This document shows, piece after piece, positions 21,229 to 33,634 of a stretch of DNA of 64,000 nucleotides. The number at the start of each line of letters is the position of its first letter. The first letter of the stretch is position 1. The notes under the pieces were generated by a model. That model saw only the letters and a list, made by a program, of their open reading frames with translations. It was not told the origin of the DNA and did no database searches. Position numbers and translations under genes: made by a program. The DNA comes from Lepeophtheirus salmonis (Eukaryota > Arthropoda > Copepoda > Siphonostomatoida > Caligidae), in assembly GCF_016086655.4 (NCBI RefSeq), contig NC_052139.2:1-64000 (forward strand), written 5' to 3'.

Positions 21229-24200
21229 TTAACGGACAAAATGTGTCATCTTTCTTATTTTCCTAGCTAATTTATTTTTTATACGGCTCTTACTTATTTT
21301 ATTAATATATTTTAGTCGAATAAATGTTTGAGTAAGTATAATTTTTTTTATAACTTCAGGAGGTTCATTAGAGTATTTACTTTGAATAATTTGTATCAGT
21401 CTATCCATAACAAATGGTTTAGTATATACATAGTTGCCATGGAATTGATTAAATTCGTATTCCATTTTCTTTGAAAAGCTTATAAATTATGTAGATGGTT
21501 GAATTAATCCCCTCTTGATAAAGTTTGCAGCCATGCACTAGGAAGAACGTTAAGATATGAGGTATGGCTTCCTAATGGTGGGAATTGGGGGAGGAGATTT
21601 TTGGCCACATACCCCACAATTTATGTATATAAATTCCTCTTTCCTGACAGTTGATTATTTTGGGAATACATACAAAATCTCCTACATTGTAGTTTAAATT
21701 TTCATCTTCACTACCAGATTCTGGATCCTTATTTTCTTCTTGTTCTTAAAAAAAATATATATATATATGTATAAATTTAAAATCTTCAATGTCTTCGAAC
21801 TGTTGTAGATTCATGATTTTCTCATCAACATTTTTCATCCAATATACTCCCTCTGAGTTGTTGAATCATGGAATGAGAACGATTGTCATTTTGAAAATTA
21901 ACTGGAGCATTTTCAACAATAATCTTTTCAGAGCCTCTGATTACAATAATACGAAATCGATTTATTAATTCTAAAACATTAGGATGAGAGTTAGTTCGAC
22001 GAATATATCTATCTTATAAAAGTTTTCAAGACATACCTGATATAGGTGAGATATCAATACATAGGGAAGCTGAACTTCATTTTTGAAATCTTCATACAAC
22101 GTCATCATCGATTTTGTTGAAATAATTATGCCTTTTTAGTAAGGCTTTAAGATAGATGATTTGGATAGGATAATTTTGTTATTGTGATTGTTTCATTTTC
22201 CTACTAAATTTATCATTAAAAGAAGAATTCCCCTTTGCTCCTCCAACAGTTGCAAACTGTTCGGTACATCAAACCATTTATCTTCAAGTTCGATAAAATC
22301 AACAAATTTCTGTTTACATTGATCCTTCTCATTTAAAAGTGGAATGACCCTAGCTTTTGAATGACTAAACAATTCAGTGGCTGGCCGAACCCGTTGTTTG
22401 GTATTTCCAACTAGATTTAGATGATCAGAACTTAATTTATGCCATATTCGTATTTCCTCATTATCCTTATCTTATAGTTTTCAAATTGTCTGAATTAAAA
22501 TGAGAGTTCCATCCTCTTAATGAAAGTCCTGATTAATGAAATGATTTTAGTAAGTGAGGAACATCTGCAAACGCATATATACGGGTTTCCTTGTTGAATG
22601 GATTACAAAAATATGTTTTATCAGTAGATACTCCTAATTCTGTCCGAAGGTGGATATTTTTGGGTATTTTATCAGAAACCATTTCAATAATATGAATCCC
22701 ATGATTTTCCATGATCTAAAATAACATTGAAAAGTAGCTCCTTTGTTACAAAACAATCATATTTGAAGAAAATGGGGTATTTCTATGGACTTATCAATCC
22801 TCGAATGAATATAAGCTGAATTCAAGACATAAAATATGAGTAATATTATTTATCTGCGAAAATAAAATATCGTATCGAAATAGTATTGCTAGAAATTTTA
22901 ACGATATCTAGAAGATTTTTCCAATGAAAAGACAATTGAATTTATAATTAATGACAGTAAAAATAACTCCTTTTTTTAGATGGTCGTAATACCAGCAAAT
23001 ATATTCTACTACTTGACTATAATTTTTATTGATTAATTGTTACTGATCGTCATTGAAGCAAATGTTTACAAAAACAAAGACAATTACATTTTTTATATTG
23101 TAATTTATAGTTAAGTCATGGATTACTTCAGTAACTCATGGTAAAGTATACAGAACAGCAAAATGAAAAAATACACAGAAAATTAACAACCTTTTGGACT
23201 CAATCTCTAAAAATGTTGAATTTGTGAGCTCAATTTGTGTTCCGATATGAAGAGTTCCATATATATTCGGCCACGATATGAAATAATGTTTTAAGTGCAT
23301 ATATTAAAATAATGCAAAGACATACGACTTTATAAACCCAGTTTATCCAAGGCCTTTAATATTATTTAATACATAGATTTATTAATAGTGTTTTTAATAT
23401 ATTTCATGAAATTATAACTGTTTTATTCGTTATGTAAATGTTCAGGAGTTGATGATGGAATTACACTGATACAAACTGAATCCATAGAGTTATAAAATGG
23501 AACTTCTTATTCGTTGATATCATCATGGATAGGTAAGCTGGACGTAGCTCGAAACATGATCGTATATTGTATAAACTCGCTTGTAGAATACTAAAAAAAG
23601 TATGTTAGATTATCCAATTTATGGTAGTAGCTAAATCGGAGAGGCAACTGATTAGAAGGATCGAGATTCTCTTGGGTTGCTTAGAGAAGTTTGAGATAAA
23701 GTCTGGCCTTGCAGTCAATAAGTATAAAACGGCAATACTACCAATTGGTAAGTGGACTTCGATATCTTACACCGAATTTCGAGGTTACGCAATAAGAGAT
23801 ACTTTAGAAATTCTTGGGATTAAGTGGGACAGACACGGAGTAACGTTAAGAAACTGGACTTCCCTTAACAGTTTGATCTATAAAAAATTAGCGGAATGGA
23901 AAAAAATTTAACTTACAAACAAGGATTGACTTATATAACACACAAGTAATTCCATGGATCTTGTATAAAGCTACTTCGTCTCCGATAATCGGAGAGCATT
24001 CGATTAAGGAGGAAAAAAGTTGGCTTGAAAAGTTATTTTATAAAACATACATTCCGTCATTAAAAAGAAGCAAAGAACAAATTGGAGGTGGACTTGCCAC
24101 GATTTCTACTATCTTGCCTAAAATTTACAAGAAGATTTTTCTTAATTTAATTGTGAACCCAGATGTTGGTTGGAAGTCTTGTATTTCCTCGAGTAGGGTT

Positions 24201-26767
24201 TGGAAGTGGATTTTGTTTGGAACGAAAATGATAAATTCGCAAGTGGTCCAATTCTCTTCTTTTATTGGGGCAGCTCATAGAATTTTGTGGTTAAACGATG
24301 TGGTTTTTGACTCGAACTCGACAATAGACGTAATACATAAGAACAGGGGAAAGAGGTATTTCTTTAAAAACCATGAAAATCCAATAAGCATGGAAAGGGA
24401 AGCGTTGGATAATAACGTAATTTCAATTCATGATGTAAAATGTGATAATATTTTCTCGAAAGGGAAGTTTTTTTCCTTTGCAAAGGACAGCAGCAACACA
24501 CTGTATGCTGACTCCTTGGCCTATGAAAATGGGTTCGTTTAAAAAAGTATCAACTGAAGCCATCACGGTTTGTGGAAAATATCTCCGTATTCTTAGTTTG
24601 AAGGACGATTGGACAAGTCATATAATGAATTCGACTAAAGGAATTGCCGATGGCAGGAAATTCACTGCCCAATTTCAAGTGGCTACGGGCTGTATAATTT
24701 TTAACGATTATTGTAAAGACTGTGGCAAGATGTTTAATTCTGTTATTCATGCTTTTGCTGAGTGTCCTTTTTTGCTGTTATTGAGGAAGTTTGTTGAATG
24801 GAACTTGGAAGGTCATATAAACACCGCACCAAACCATATCTCGGCCATAATTCTTTTTGGGCTTCCAAAAATAAGTTAATTCCTTCGAAGAAAGCTAAAG
24901 CAATCTGGTTTGGCTTACTTAACTCTAAGGCTTATATTGCAAAAAAGTTGACATTGAAGGAACCAACAGATGAAGGGAGTTAAGAGGCATACTTATTGCG
25001 GCTGCGTCACGATACTTGGCTTTTGAATTGAAAATACCCAAGGGCGATACATTGACGTTCGATTTAGCGCTGGATATTATTCGGTATTTTCCGGAGAACT
25101 CAATTAAATACATAAAAATTTTAAATCACATTATCAAGATATTTAATAGACATAAAAATAGGCAAATCCTAGATACTTAGTTTTAGATTTATGACTTTTT
25201 TTGGTTATATTGTGTTTTTATTTGTTGTTGGGATTTTTTGTTAATCTCATTTATTGTATAGATTTTTAGTGTAACTAAAGTGGTCTTTGTTTTTGGGAAC
25301 TAATTTTAAACTACAATGTTTATTTATATTTTTACTAAATCTAATTTCCCAATTTATTATGATGTATATTGTTTTTATTTTTTTAATATTATATATTGTA
25401 AAATTAAGACCTTAATAAAAAAAAAAAAAAAAAAAAAAATTTATAAATACACTCTGATAGCTTAGGACTACGATCCATCCTGATGTTAATCCGTCTCGAA
25501 ATATGATGATTAAAAAAAGAAAATATATTTACATGATTTAGCTGCAAAATCTTTTGGAATTGATTATTTCTTACCAATGATATGTTAAATAGAATGGCTG
25601 AGAGATAAAATACTAATTTAAGAAATGTTGATACGACCCACAATTTTATTTCACCTAAATAGAATATCTAAAATATAATAATGGTTTTAATGAACGCTGT
25701 AATTCTGCTGTCCAAGCTGTTGGTAGTATATTCCAGAAGAAAGAATATCTACGAAAGACGATTTTTGCACAATACTTGCTAGGTTTCCAATTCGTACTTC
25801 TGCTGATTTTAATTGTTGAGAGACAATTTCAATAATTGATAATTTTAGATTGAACAGCAGGATCCACCTTATTAATGTTGATACCGGAAGAAGGCCACTA
25901 TACTGAATGGATATATCAGCTTTTGAGTAGAGAGACTTGAGTACCAGTCCTTGAATAATATCCACTTTATTCCAACTACCACACTTCTTTCTGCTGGTGA
26001 TAAGCTTACTTTGAACCTTAGTAAAAAAAATTTCAAGTTCTCCTTCCATTGACTCTTGAAAATATGACCTAGATTTAAGCTTCTTGTTCTCCAATTGGAG
26101 GATCTTAACAGTTGCCTGATTTGCTGTTTGTTTTTTCTACGAGACTTGAGTTCTTAAGCCAGGAGATCTTTTTGTGTTATGGTTAATCTAGTTATTTTTA
26201 AAGTGAGGGATCTGCACGCTTGGCTGTATGAATCGGTCGTTTTCGCCGTATAAATTTGAGTGGGTATATTTTTACTTTGCTACGACACGATGTGTCAGCC
26301 AGTTCCAAGGGAGTTCGAATGGAGGCGTCCACAAGTTTAAACTCAACAACAACAGGAACAACAGCCGGTGCAAAATAATTTGGAAGTGGAACTGTTTCTT
26401 CATTTGCCTTCAAAATAGAATCAACAAGATCCTTTTTCTTCTTCTTTGCTTCTCTTTACTCCCTTTCGCTTGGGTTCGGCAGAGGTTTTTTTCCTGGTAC
26501 AAGATTTTCGGAAGGAATAGCATCCGATTTTAATTTTCTGTTTAAAAATAAGCCCAATAGTTCATTCATTAAATCTCTCTCATACTTGTTTTCCTCAAAA
26601 TGATTTTCACAAATTCTGGGTGTCTTTCCAGGGCGACCCTTTCGATGGCAGGCTCTTTCCCAAATCTTTCTCCTTAAGCAATCCTTAGGTAAATCGTTGT
26701 AACTCGTATTATTAAGTGAGGCAAAAATGTCAACTACACAAATCCAAGTTTTATTGCGGGACTCCAT
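21229..26767 (-). mobile_element. P-element/THAP9-like transposase, interrupted by a LINE
   Basis: Minus-strand coding pieces in family order. THAP zinc finger at 26456-26767 (WICVV..., RICENHFEENKYERDLMNE, and the closing LKSDAIPS). Linker at 26198-26413. Transposase N-domain at 25687-26094 with VDIIQGLVLKSLYSKADISI and a GLLPVSTLIRW block. RNase H-like catalytic domain at about 22550-22800 (PIFFKYDCFVTKELLFNVIL, where the Asp is catalytic in P transposases, and YAFADVPHLLKSF). Insertion-domain part at about 22170-22460 (WHKLSSDHLNLVGNTKQRVR, KFVDFIELEDKWFDV). C-terminus at 21229-21465 (FNQFHGNYVYTKPFVMDRLI, TQTFIRLKYINK). Frameshifts occur between pieces. The plus-strand LINE (about 23.6-25.44 kb) lies between the N-domain and the RNase H part. 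P transposases cut and paste DNA in the nucleus using GTP as cofactor; this copy is inactive. Terminal repeats were not identified. Confidence 0.8.
23590..25439 (+). mobile_element. 5'-truncated LINE inserted in the P element, with poly-A tail
   Basis: Non-LTR retrotransposon ORF2 3' half. 23621-23911 carries the RT thumb region FEIKSGLAVNKYKTAILPI, in which SGL.VN..KT is characteristic. 23961-24542 and 24442-24879 carry the post-RT region, closing with a CCHC knuckle CKDCGKMFNSVIHAFAEC (C-x2-C-x8-H-x4-C). The frame then shifts into a tail with LIAAASRYLAFELKIPKGD (about 24970-25040). A run of A at 25418-25439 ends the element. A stop at about 23911, another at 24542 and frameshifts make it inactive. 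The plus orientation inside a minus-strand P element gives the order of events: the P element came first. The 5' boundary lies somewhere between 22.8 and 23.6 kb. Confidence 0.75.
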
Positions 26768-27259
26768 CGCCAGTCACTGTATAAATGTATGAATTTAATA
26801 TCATAGTAATTAATTACTAATTACTGTTAAAATGACGACTAAGCAATATATTATTATCGACTCTGACGTCAAAAAAAAAAATCTTTCTAGCGGTTGGTAC
26901 GGTACAGTAGTTTGAAAAGGAGTGCTGGTCCGATGTATGTTATTGACATACCTTGTATTTCTGGTTACCTTGAGTAATAAGAGTCCTTCTAAAGAACGAA
27001 TCGTTATAAAACGACGCAGCACTATAAAGTAGAGAACCTTCTGCATTTAAAATAGTATTAGTTCTGGGATAGTATAGTAATTATATTAAAAGTCATGGTT
27101 TTTTTCCTTAGATGTATTACAAAAAGTGACTTTTTAGCAAAGAAAAAAAAAATATTCTCATTGAGGGAGTTCTGTATATATGATTTCCTGGGAATGGCCA
27201 AAATCGCCTGATATGTTGCTTTGTTGAGAAAAGTAAACAAAAAATTGAAAATAATTCCA
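26768..27259. other. no gene recognised
   Basis: Spacer between the THAP start and the mariner relic. It may hold the missing P-element end, but no terminal repeat was recognised. Confidence 0.3.
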
Positions 27260-27860
27260 TCCAATCGATGAATGCGATCACTGGCAGCATCGACGTAGTG
27301 TCCTGTTCAACTGTAAATCGTGTCATTTAGAAGACCCAAAGTACCACAGCTATGCACGTTGCAAGGGACAGATTCTAACTCCATCAAACAGGGATAAATG
27401 TGTCACCTAAACCAATGCTTTAATCAAGCTAAAAGAAGAAAACCTCCGTTGAAAGATCTTGTATCGTTCTTCTCTGATGGGAAAAATTTCTATCGAACCT
27501 AGAAGCATAACTCCAGGAAAAATAAATGGTTGGAAAAAAGCTCCTAGGATCATGAAGGCCAAGTACCCACAGCAAGTTATAGTTGTTGGTGATGTTAGCA
27601 GCAAGGGTGACACCCTTCATTTTCAATGCAGGGTCTGATGGTCATCACCAAAGTCTACATAAGTTTTCTGCGCTCTAAAGTTTCCACCTGGATTCTCAGC
27701 ATCATGGAAAACCGACTTTGGATCTGGCAGCAAGACGGGGAACACTGTCATACCAGAAAAATTATTTTGCATTCTCGTCAAGAACAAAAAAAGAGCGCGT
27801 AACTGATATTCATTTAATTGTCCTTTCCTTTCCAAAACATGGGTTCTAGTGATGGGCTAG
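27260..27860 (+). pseudogene. Tc1/mariner transposase relic
   Basis: Plus-strand blocks in order: STVNRVI (helix-turn-helix end, about 27305-27330), YHSYARCKGQIL (about 27340-27375), NALIKLKEENLR with GKISIEPRSITPGKINGWKK (the normal F(S/T)DEKIFTVD..YN.RNDRWL region, first Asp lost, about 27410-27540), MKAKYPQQVMVVGDVSSKGD (about 27550-27610), and WQQDGEHCHTRK (the family's WQQD(G/S)APCHTS block with the second catalytic Asp, about 27720-27755). Frame changes and stops separate the blocks and the DD34-37(E/D) C-terminal part is missing. The hydrophobic minus frames over 27407-27835 are antisense shadows. Confidence 0.7.
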
Positions 27861-28700
27861 TTGACTTTTAGCACACAGGTCGCATTGTGTACAATTTCAC
27901 AATTATAAAACTCCCAGCTCCAACAAAAGTTAGATATTTATTCCATTAGTATTTTTTTTTTTTTGAATGTTGGATCAGCTGGGATATAATGAAGAGGGAT
28001 GGAGCACAGAGATTGAAATCCCACAACCTCTTTTTTGCTGAGGGGAAACCTTCAATAAATAAATCTTTGATATTTGGCATGATTTGGAGAGAAACCAAGG
28101 AAAAAGATGAAATATCTTGATATACATGGAGATTATGTTATTAGAACAAGTATACTACTAGAAAATAATTTATTAATATTATATAAACCTATAAAAACCA
28201 AAACTCCACTTTAAATATAAATATGCAAATAATTTTTTTAAATACTCTATAGATATAGATATATTTGTAATATTAAATAAAATAATTTTTGGACTTAGAC
28301 ACATACCATACTTTAAGATACATTTGACAGTTTACATACTCTTCTATTTACTCGAAGATCACCATGTATCTTGCGTTTCCTATTTTGTTGCACATTTATA
28401 GGAGACCATAACTTTTAACTTTGAAATGAAACGTTCTTAATTCAATTGATTTAAAAATGATAATGTAATTTCACTACGCATATAGTACTCATAAACAAGG
28501 TCCATTGTATACATTAGTCTTCCTCTATCCTTATTGATGGTGACAAAAGCAAACTTCGCAAATTTTAACTTATCAGTACACAATACATTAGAAGAAATCA
28601 ATTTTCATAATCATCTCTTTTGGTTCCGCATTATCGTCTTCCTACCCAAGAATAATTTTTAATTAAGCTATGGCAATATGAATTGCATCAATAATCTAAA
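27861..28700. other. no gene recognised
   Basis: AT-rich; no frame, RNA gene or repeat pair noted. Confidence 0.35.
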
Positions 28701-28702
28701 CT

Positions 28703-29230
28703 TTATTTGAAATCACAATGTGAGACTGTAAGTCTCTTATTATTTTCACAAGGATAAAAAGTAAGTTCTTGCTCTAAAAACAACTTTAATTGGATATCTG
28801 ACGAATTATTGAGTTGATTGGAGGAGTGAAACGCGTCTATTTGTTCATCAAATAATTCAAAATATGTACAACGTCTTGCAATTCGTATTTCACATTTTGC
28901 AAGATTAAGGAGTCTGTTGTGGGTACAAAGATGTAATGTAATGAGTCCAGACATGAATTATACTAGCTGAATAATCCTTTCCACAGATATCTTTTAACCA
29001 CAGCCTCCAAAAATTTCGTAGTGTCGATTCCACTCCTGCAACTTACGACACAGTGATATACTAGCTTTGGACTCTCTAGTCGAGTAGTAAGACTTGACTA
29101 TAGATTCCAAGTCAATTCTTCGAGTCCAAGTTACAACCTCTGCCAATAATTGACCATTGTATCTTAAATTATACATTTATTATAATAATATCAATGAATA
29201 AATCATAAATGTATAATTGAAAACTCACCT
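28703..29230 (-). other. unrecognised minus-strand frames, possible exons
   Basis: Minus frames 28994-29176 (LAEVVTWTRRIDLESIVKSY) and 28703-28954 follow each other with a stop between. A donor-like gtgagt (minus strand, at about 29229) precedes them. No domain is recognised. Could be exons of a host gene or chance frames. Confidence 0.2.
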
Positions 29231-29549
29231 TCTCTTTGGAGGGATGTTCAAATAAGGAAAATTCAAAGAACAAAATAATTTATTCTTTCTCCACAGCAAG
29301 TTTAGAGTAATAAGCGGGCTTCATCCCTCTTTATTAGATCCATAGATGTCTTGAGAACCTGGACAACAGTCTAGAAAGCGTGCACTTCAAGGGTTGGCTT
29401 AGAAGAAGTTCACAAATATGTTATTTTTTAATCAAAATATATTAATACGGTTTGTCAATATAGATTGTATGAGTAAAAATCTATAAATATTTATTCATAA
29501 TAGAACAATTAATAAAAATTCAAGACTAAATAAGCTAGAATCAGAATTT

Positions 29550-29703
29550 ACTGGCACTGCCTCGGCTTTGATTAAATCTCCTTTGTTTTTATGCTCCATT
29601 ATTCTTTGTAGCTCTGCATTCGTCTCTGCTGAGTTCCCACCTATACTTTCTATTGTGGTCTTGATTTTTTTTATTAACAGTACTTCTTTCTTCCTGATAT
29701 TTA
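29550..29703 (-). pseudogene. LINE ORF2 linker, part left of a hAT insertion
   Basis: A minus frame different from the listed 70-codon one reads LLIKKIKTTIESIGGNSAET and then NAELQRIMEHKN, which resembles the region between endonuclease and RT of LINE ORF2. It is directly continuous with the endonuclease piece on the other side of the hAT at 31645, once the 8-bp duplication is counted. Confidence 0.5.
29696..29703. repeat. 8-bp target-site duplication, left
   Basis: gatattta, identical to 31637-31644. hAT elements make 8-bp duplications. Confidence 0.85.
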
Positions 29704-31636
29704 AGGGTGATAATTTTGGTAAGAATAGAAAAGCGTGCGAGGAGAAGAGAAGAAATACTTATGGCATCATTGATTAAAAAATATACATCTTCTTCTATCA
29801 ATCATGAACGTTATCATTCCCGCCTTTATTATTCAATATTAATATAATAATATTAGATGATGATAGTCTATAGAAACTGAATAAAATGCCTAAAATAACG
29901 TCGCTTTCAGTCTGGATTTCTGAAAATGGAAGACAAGGAATTTGGAAAATACTTACCGGATGAGAAACAGACGGTTTGTCGGATTTGTCGATATAAATGT
30001 GTCTTTAGTCCCCTGTCTAGAATTACACGCCACTCATTATCTTCATCTCATATCAAGAGTATGGATATTCATCTATAAAATCAATTTAACGATGAATACA
30101 TCAAGTCAGACTTTAACTCTGATCTCACAACGATGCTTATTGCATGTAATATAACCTTATCCATTGCTAATCATCTACGTTCAAAAAATTTATGGAGAAA
30201 TATATGAGTAAACCTATCCCTTCCCGAGGAACCATCATTAAATTAATGGAGGATGTTGTTACTGATGTCATTTATAGAAATACATATAAAAATGTTTTGA
30301 GTCATCCACACCAAATGACGATCAAGTTATCAGTAAAAAGTATTTACGAATATCGAAATGGAACTCTGAATTTTGTACCATCTAACAGTAACTATTCATT
30401 TTTTTTAAATCTAACCATAAAATATGATTCTATTTTAGCTAAACATATCAAGAATTATGATACACAACTCAGTAAAGGGTAAAAACAACTGCTTAAATGG
30501 TCACAACAACGGGGGTAGTAGCTTTGGATGGTTTGTCTGAGACTACTTACTTCGCTTTAAGACTTGGGTATCATAATTAGGTTTTCCAATATTACATAGT
30601 CAATAAATATTACTTTTTTATCACTTAAGGCTTAGCTATGGTTGATGGGCTCCATGAAATGGTGTTAAGAAAACTCATAAAAGGCAAAAACAACTGTTTA
30701 AATGGTCACAACAACGAGGGTAGTTACATTGGGTGTTGCATTATAATTAACAATTATGTATATCCTTCATGATAATAGTATGTTGTTATATAAGCATACC
30801 TAAATAACGGGGAAAAATCTTTTTTGATGCTCTTAATAGGGAGTAATATCGCCGTACATTACTACATAATTAGCTTTTGCTCTAAATCTTTACGATGAAT
30901 TTATTTCTAACATTTTTTTATATGTATATTTATTGTCTAATTTTATGATTTTGACATTTACTTTATTATTAATAATTAGTTAGATCTCATCTGTAGAGAT
31001 ATATCTATCCTGTGCACAATTGTATATAGCAACTTCCACATGAAAAAGAGGGGTGGTTATCTTTTTGATTAAACTCCACGTCTCGCTTGTGTATTGCAAC
31101 CTAAAGTTATGACATATTTAACTGAATTCCGATGTTAGAACAAGAAAAAATTATCTGGATCAATCTATTATTTCAATATTCTGTATTTATAATTTATTAT
31201 TATTAATAGTTATATGATTTTAATTGTTTAATTTTGTATATTTAACTTAAATGTTTAATGGTTTATTTTTTAGTATGTAGATTATATTTAATTAAAGCCT
31301 TCTTTTTTAAACTTTGAGCTTCAAATATATTTAAAATACTCTACTTTGTCGTTTCATTAGCTATTATTCTGAGAATAAGGTTCATAATGAATTACAATTT
31401 CATGGAGTGTGACGTTTTCAAATCTACAGTAACGGATCAAAAACGTCGAAGTCAATTATACGTAGTATATCTTCATTAAACATTTTGCTAATAAATACAT
31501 TCGCTATACCCTCAAAAATCATAATAAAGCAGGCAGATGGTAATCACATCAGTATTTTAAACAATGATACCATATGTCTTTCCCCCCCCCCCTTCTCCTT
31601 GCACGCGTTTTTCTCTACAATATTATCAACTATACT
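29704..31636 (+). mobile_element. non-autonomous hAT element, 1,933 bp, complete
   Basis: Starts agggtgataattttgg and ends in the reverse complement of a similar end (agtatagttgataatatt). Subterminal gcgtgcgaggagaa is mirrored by ttctccttgcacgcg. Flanked by a perfect 8-bp duplication gatattta. Inside, scraps of transposase remain: the BED-finger region (cgagaaaca.. FVGFVDIN, 29942-30154, frame broken) and 30192-30482 with PIPSRGTIIKLMEDV. The catalytic middle is deleted: the sequence jumps from the equivalent of 47441 to that of about 48281 in the long copy. It cannot move on its own but has intact ends. Confidence 0.85.
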
Positions 31637-31644
31637 GATATTTA
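31637..31644. repeat. 8-bp target-site duplication, right
   Basis: gatattta, matching 29696-29703. Confidence 0.85.
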
Positions 31645-32400
31645 AAAAAAGATGATTGGAACAATTTTCTATTTTCTCTAAAGCTTCACAAGATGAATAA
31701 AAGCGCGTTCGTATTCTTTCGTCAGAATATTTTATAATCGTGCATACTTTCGTTTTTATTTCTTCTGATAACTTTAAGTTTCCAGAAAACTTTGGTGTTT
31801 TGTTCTAAGTTTGAGAACCTTTCTATAATAGGGAGTTACCAGACAAATTAGAAGGATCACTTATAATTCATTTAGTTTTTTAGATACCGTTGGTGAAGCT
31901 AAAATATAGTCAATTCTACCTTGTTTTAGCCTTTCTGAATTTGAGGACCAGGTGATTTGATGGTTATGAGGTCGATTTTAAAAGAGCAAAGTCTTCCAGT
32001 AGATGCTTGAAAACCATAGTCTCAAGGTTTATTCTATTTTTCTTATTTCTAGATCCTCTATAATTGTTTTTGCATCTTTTGCAGGATTCCTTGTGATATT
32101 TAGATTCCTGAGTAAGATTATCCCATATTCTGGGTCTATGGTATATTTTTCTAATATATTGCTAAAAATGGAACCCGGGATTTGGAAAATAAGTGGCAAA
32201 TATTCTAGATCTTCTATCTGGAAACTTAACTTCTACAACGGCAACGTTTCATAGTCTGTCTTTGATACTTATTTTGATAAGACTATCAATTCAATGTATT
32301 CTTAAAGGACAAAATAATCTATAGATAGTCCCTCTAGTCTATAGCTACTCTTGGTTTACAAAATGAAAATGTCTTTAGATGAACGACGCTGAGAAGAAGC
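31645..32400 (-). pseudogene. LINE apurinic-type endonuclease domain, part right of the hAT insertion
   Basis: On the minus strand, HNHQITWSSNSERLKQG followed by RIDYILASPTVSKKLNE (about 31880-31975) matches the end of LINE endonucleases (TW....RIDYIL.S), which nick target DNA to prime reverse transcription. Upstream is AVYFPNPGSILSNILEKY (about 32130-32190), the V.Y.P.....+ strand of the same fold. Downstream is a linker KVCTIIKYSDERIRTRFYSS (about 31690-31760) running to the hAT edge. Frames shift several times. The plus frame 32003-32254 is a shadow. Confidence 0.65.
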
Positions 32401-32689
32401 TCTCCCAAATAAATACTTGCTCTTTTGATTGCTGCTAAGATGACACTCACTGAAATTAATGTTGCTTAAATGACAAAAATATATGGAAATTTACTCCTTC
32501 AACATCATCAAGAGTATTTTTATTTATTGCTTAAAAAATACTACCCAGTCAGTTTTTTTTTGATACAATTTGTGAAAAAGCTACTGACGCATATATTATG
32601 TTAAAATTTGGCGAGTCTAAGTCAAACCAGCTCCGAGTAATTGAGCCAATAATAAAAAGTGATTCATCCTTTTTTTTTTGTGCATGGAC

Positions 32690-32708
32690 CAGGGTTTCCC
32701 AAACTTAC
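32690..32708 (+). repeat. hAT-type terminal repeat, orphan left end
   Basis: cagggtttcccaaacttac is of the CAGGG.TTCCCAAACTT class used by hAT (Charlie-like) elements. A 17-bp inverted match ends at 37530. Interior sequence next to the two ends does not match, so they may belong to different copies. Confidence 0.5.
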
Positions 32709-33634
32709 TTCTACCTTGTATCCTTTCACCATTTCTATAAATAACTACGTGCCCTTAAATTTTGAAAACTTTCCATCCTGTTTTTATGTTTCCTTTGTGA
32801 ATTATAACGATACATTCCGTTTTTACGCCTCCAAAATAGTAAGCAATCTATATGAAAATAAATAATATAAAATCATCCTTGATAACAGATATTTTAATCG
32901 TTTTAATGAGATCCTTGACTTTGATTAGCAAGTTTATTTATTCGTGGCCTTATTTTTGAGACTATACATCAAATATTGTGTTCAGTTGTTTTTCAAATTT
33001 GACCTGTGGATGTTTTTAATCCACAACAGTATTAGAAGCAGAAGCCAAGGTGGCAGAAAAAACAAAAACAATACTCGAACGGCAGGCTCCACATTTATAA
33101 TTATATATAATTATCCGATTTTAACCTAAAATGTAAAAAAATTCTCCAGAAAAAATATGACTAGTAGTTCCATCATTTTTAAGTTTTATCACAGGACCAA
33201 GAGACTATCAATATATTTTCATTCTTCCTTGGAATGCCCAAAACTAAAGTTGAAATTATTCATTCCCACTTTGTTACTAATGAGTTTATTGTAAGACGGC
33301 ACAAATCAACTGGAGAGAGTCCTTATAACCAAAAAATTCAGGATAGAAGAGAGGGCATAAAATATTTTTCGAGAACGTTGTAAAAAACATGGAATTTTTA
33401 TCCCTGACATCTCACAGATACCGGAGGGAAACGGTATTTACTCATCTCTATTATACAAATTTTGAGAGGTTAAGAGTAGATGAAAACATAGAAGAAACAA
33501 ACGAAGAAGATACAACTGAAGATGATATAAAGAGTGGCCCATTAACCTTTTTCTTTTTGATATTGCTATAAAAAAAAGACAGATGGATATTTTTCTTTTT
33601 ATTATCTTTTTATTTGAAAGCCTTAACACTCCGG

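Noticed and set aside
25404..25643. 79-codon minus frame with poly-Phe
   Set aside because: The poly-Phe is the antisense of the LINE poly-A tail at 25418-25439.
27407..27835. Hydrophobic minus-strand frames that look like a membrane protein
   Set aside because: The plus strand carries clear mariner blocks (YPQQVMVVGDVSSKGD, WQQDGEHCHT), so these are antisense.
29942..30482. Apparent small host genes at 29942-30154 and 30192-30482, repeated at 45193-45654
   Set aside because: They recur in every hAT copy and align with the transposase of the longer copy; they are transposon remnants.
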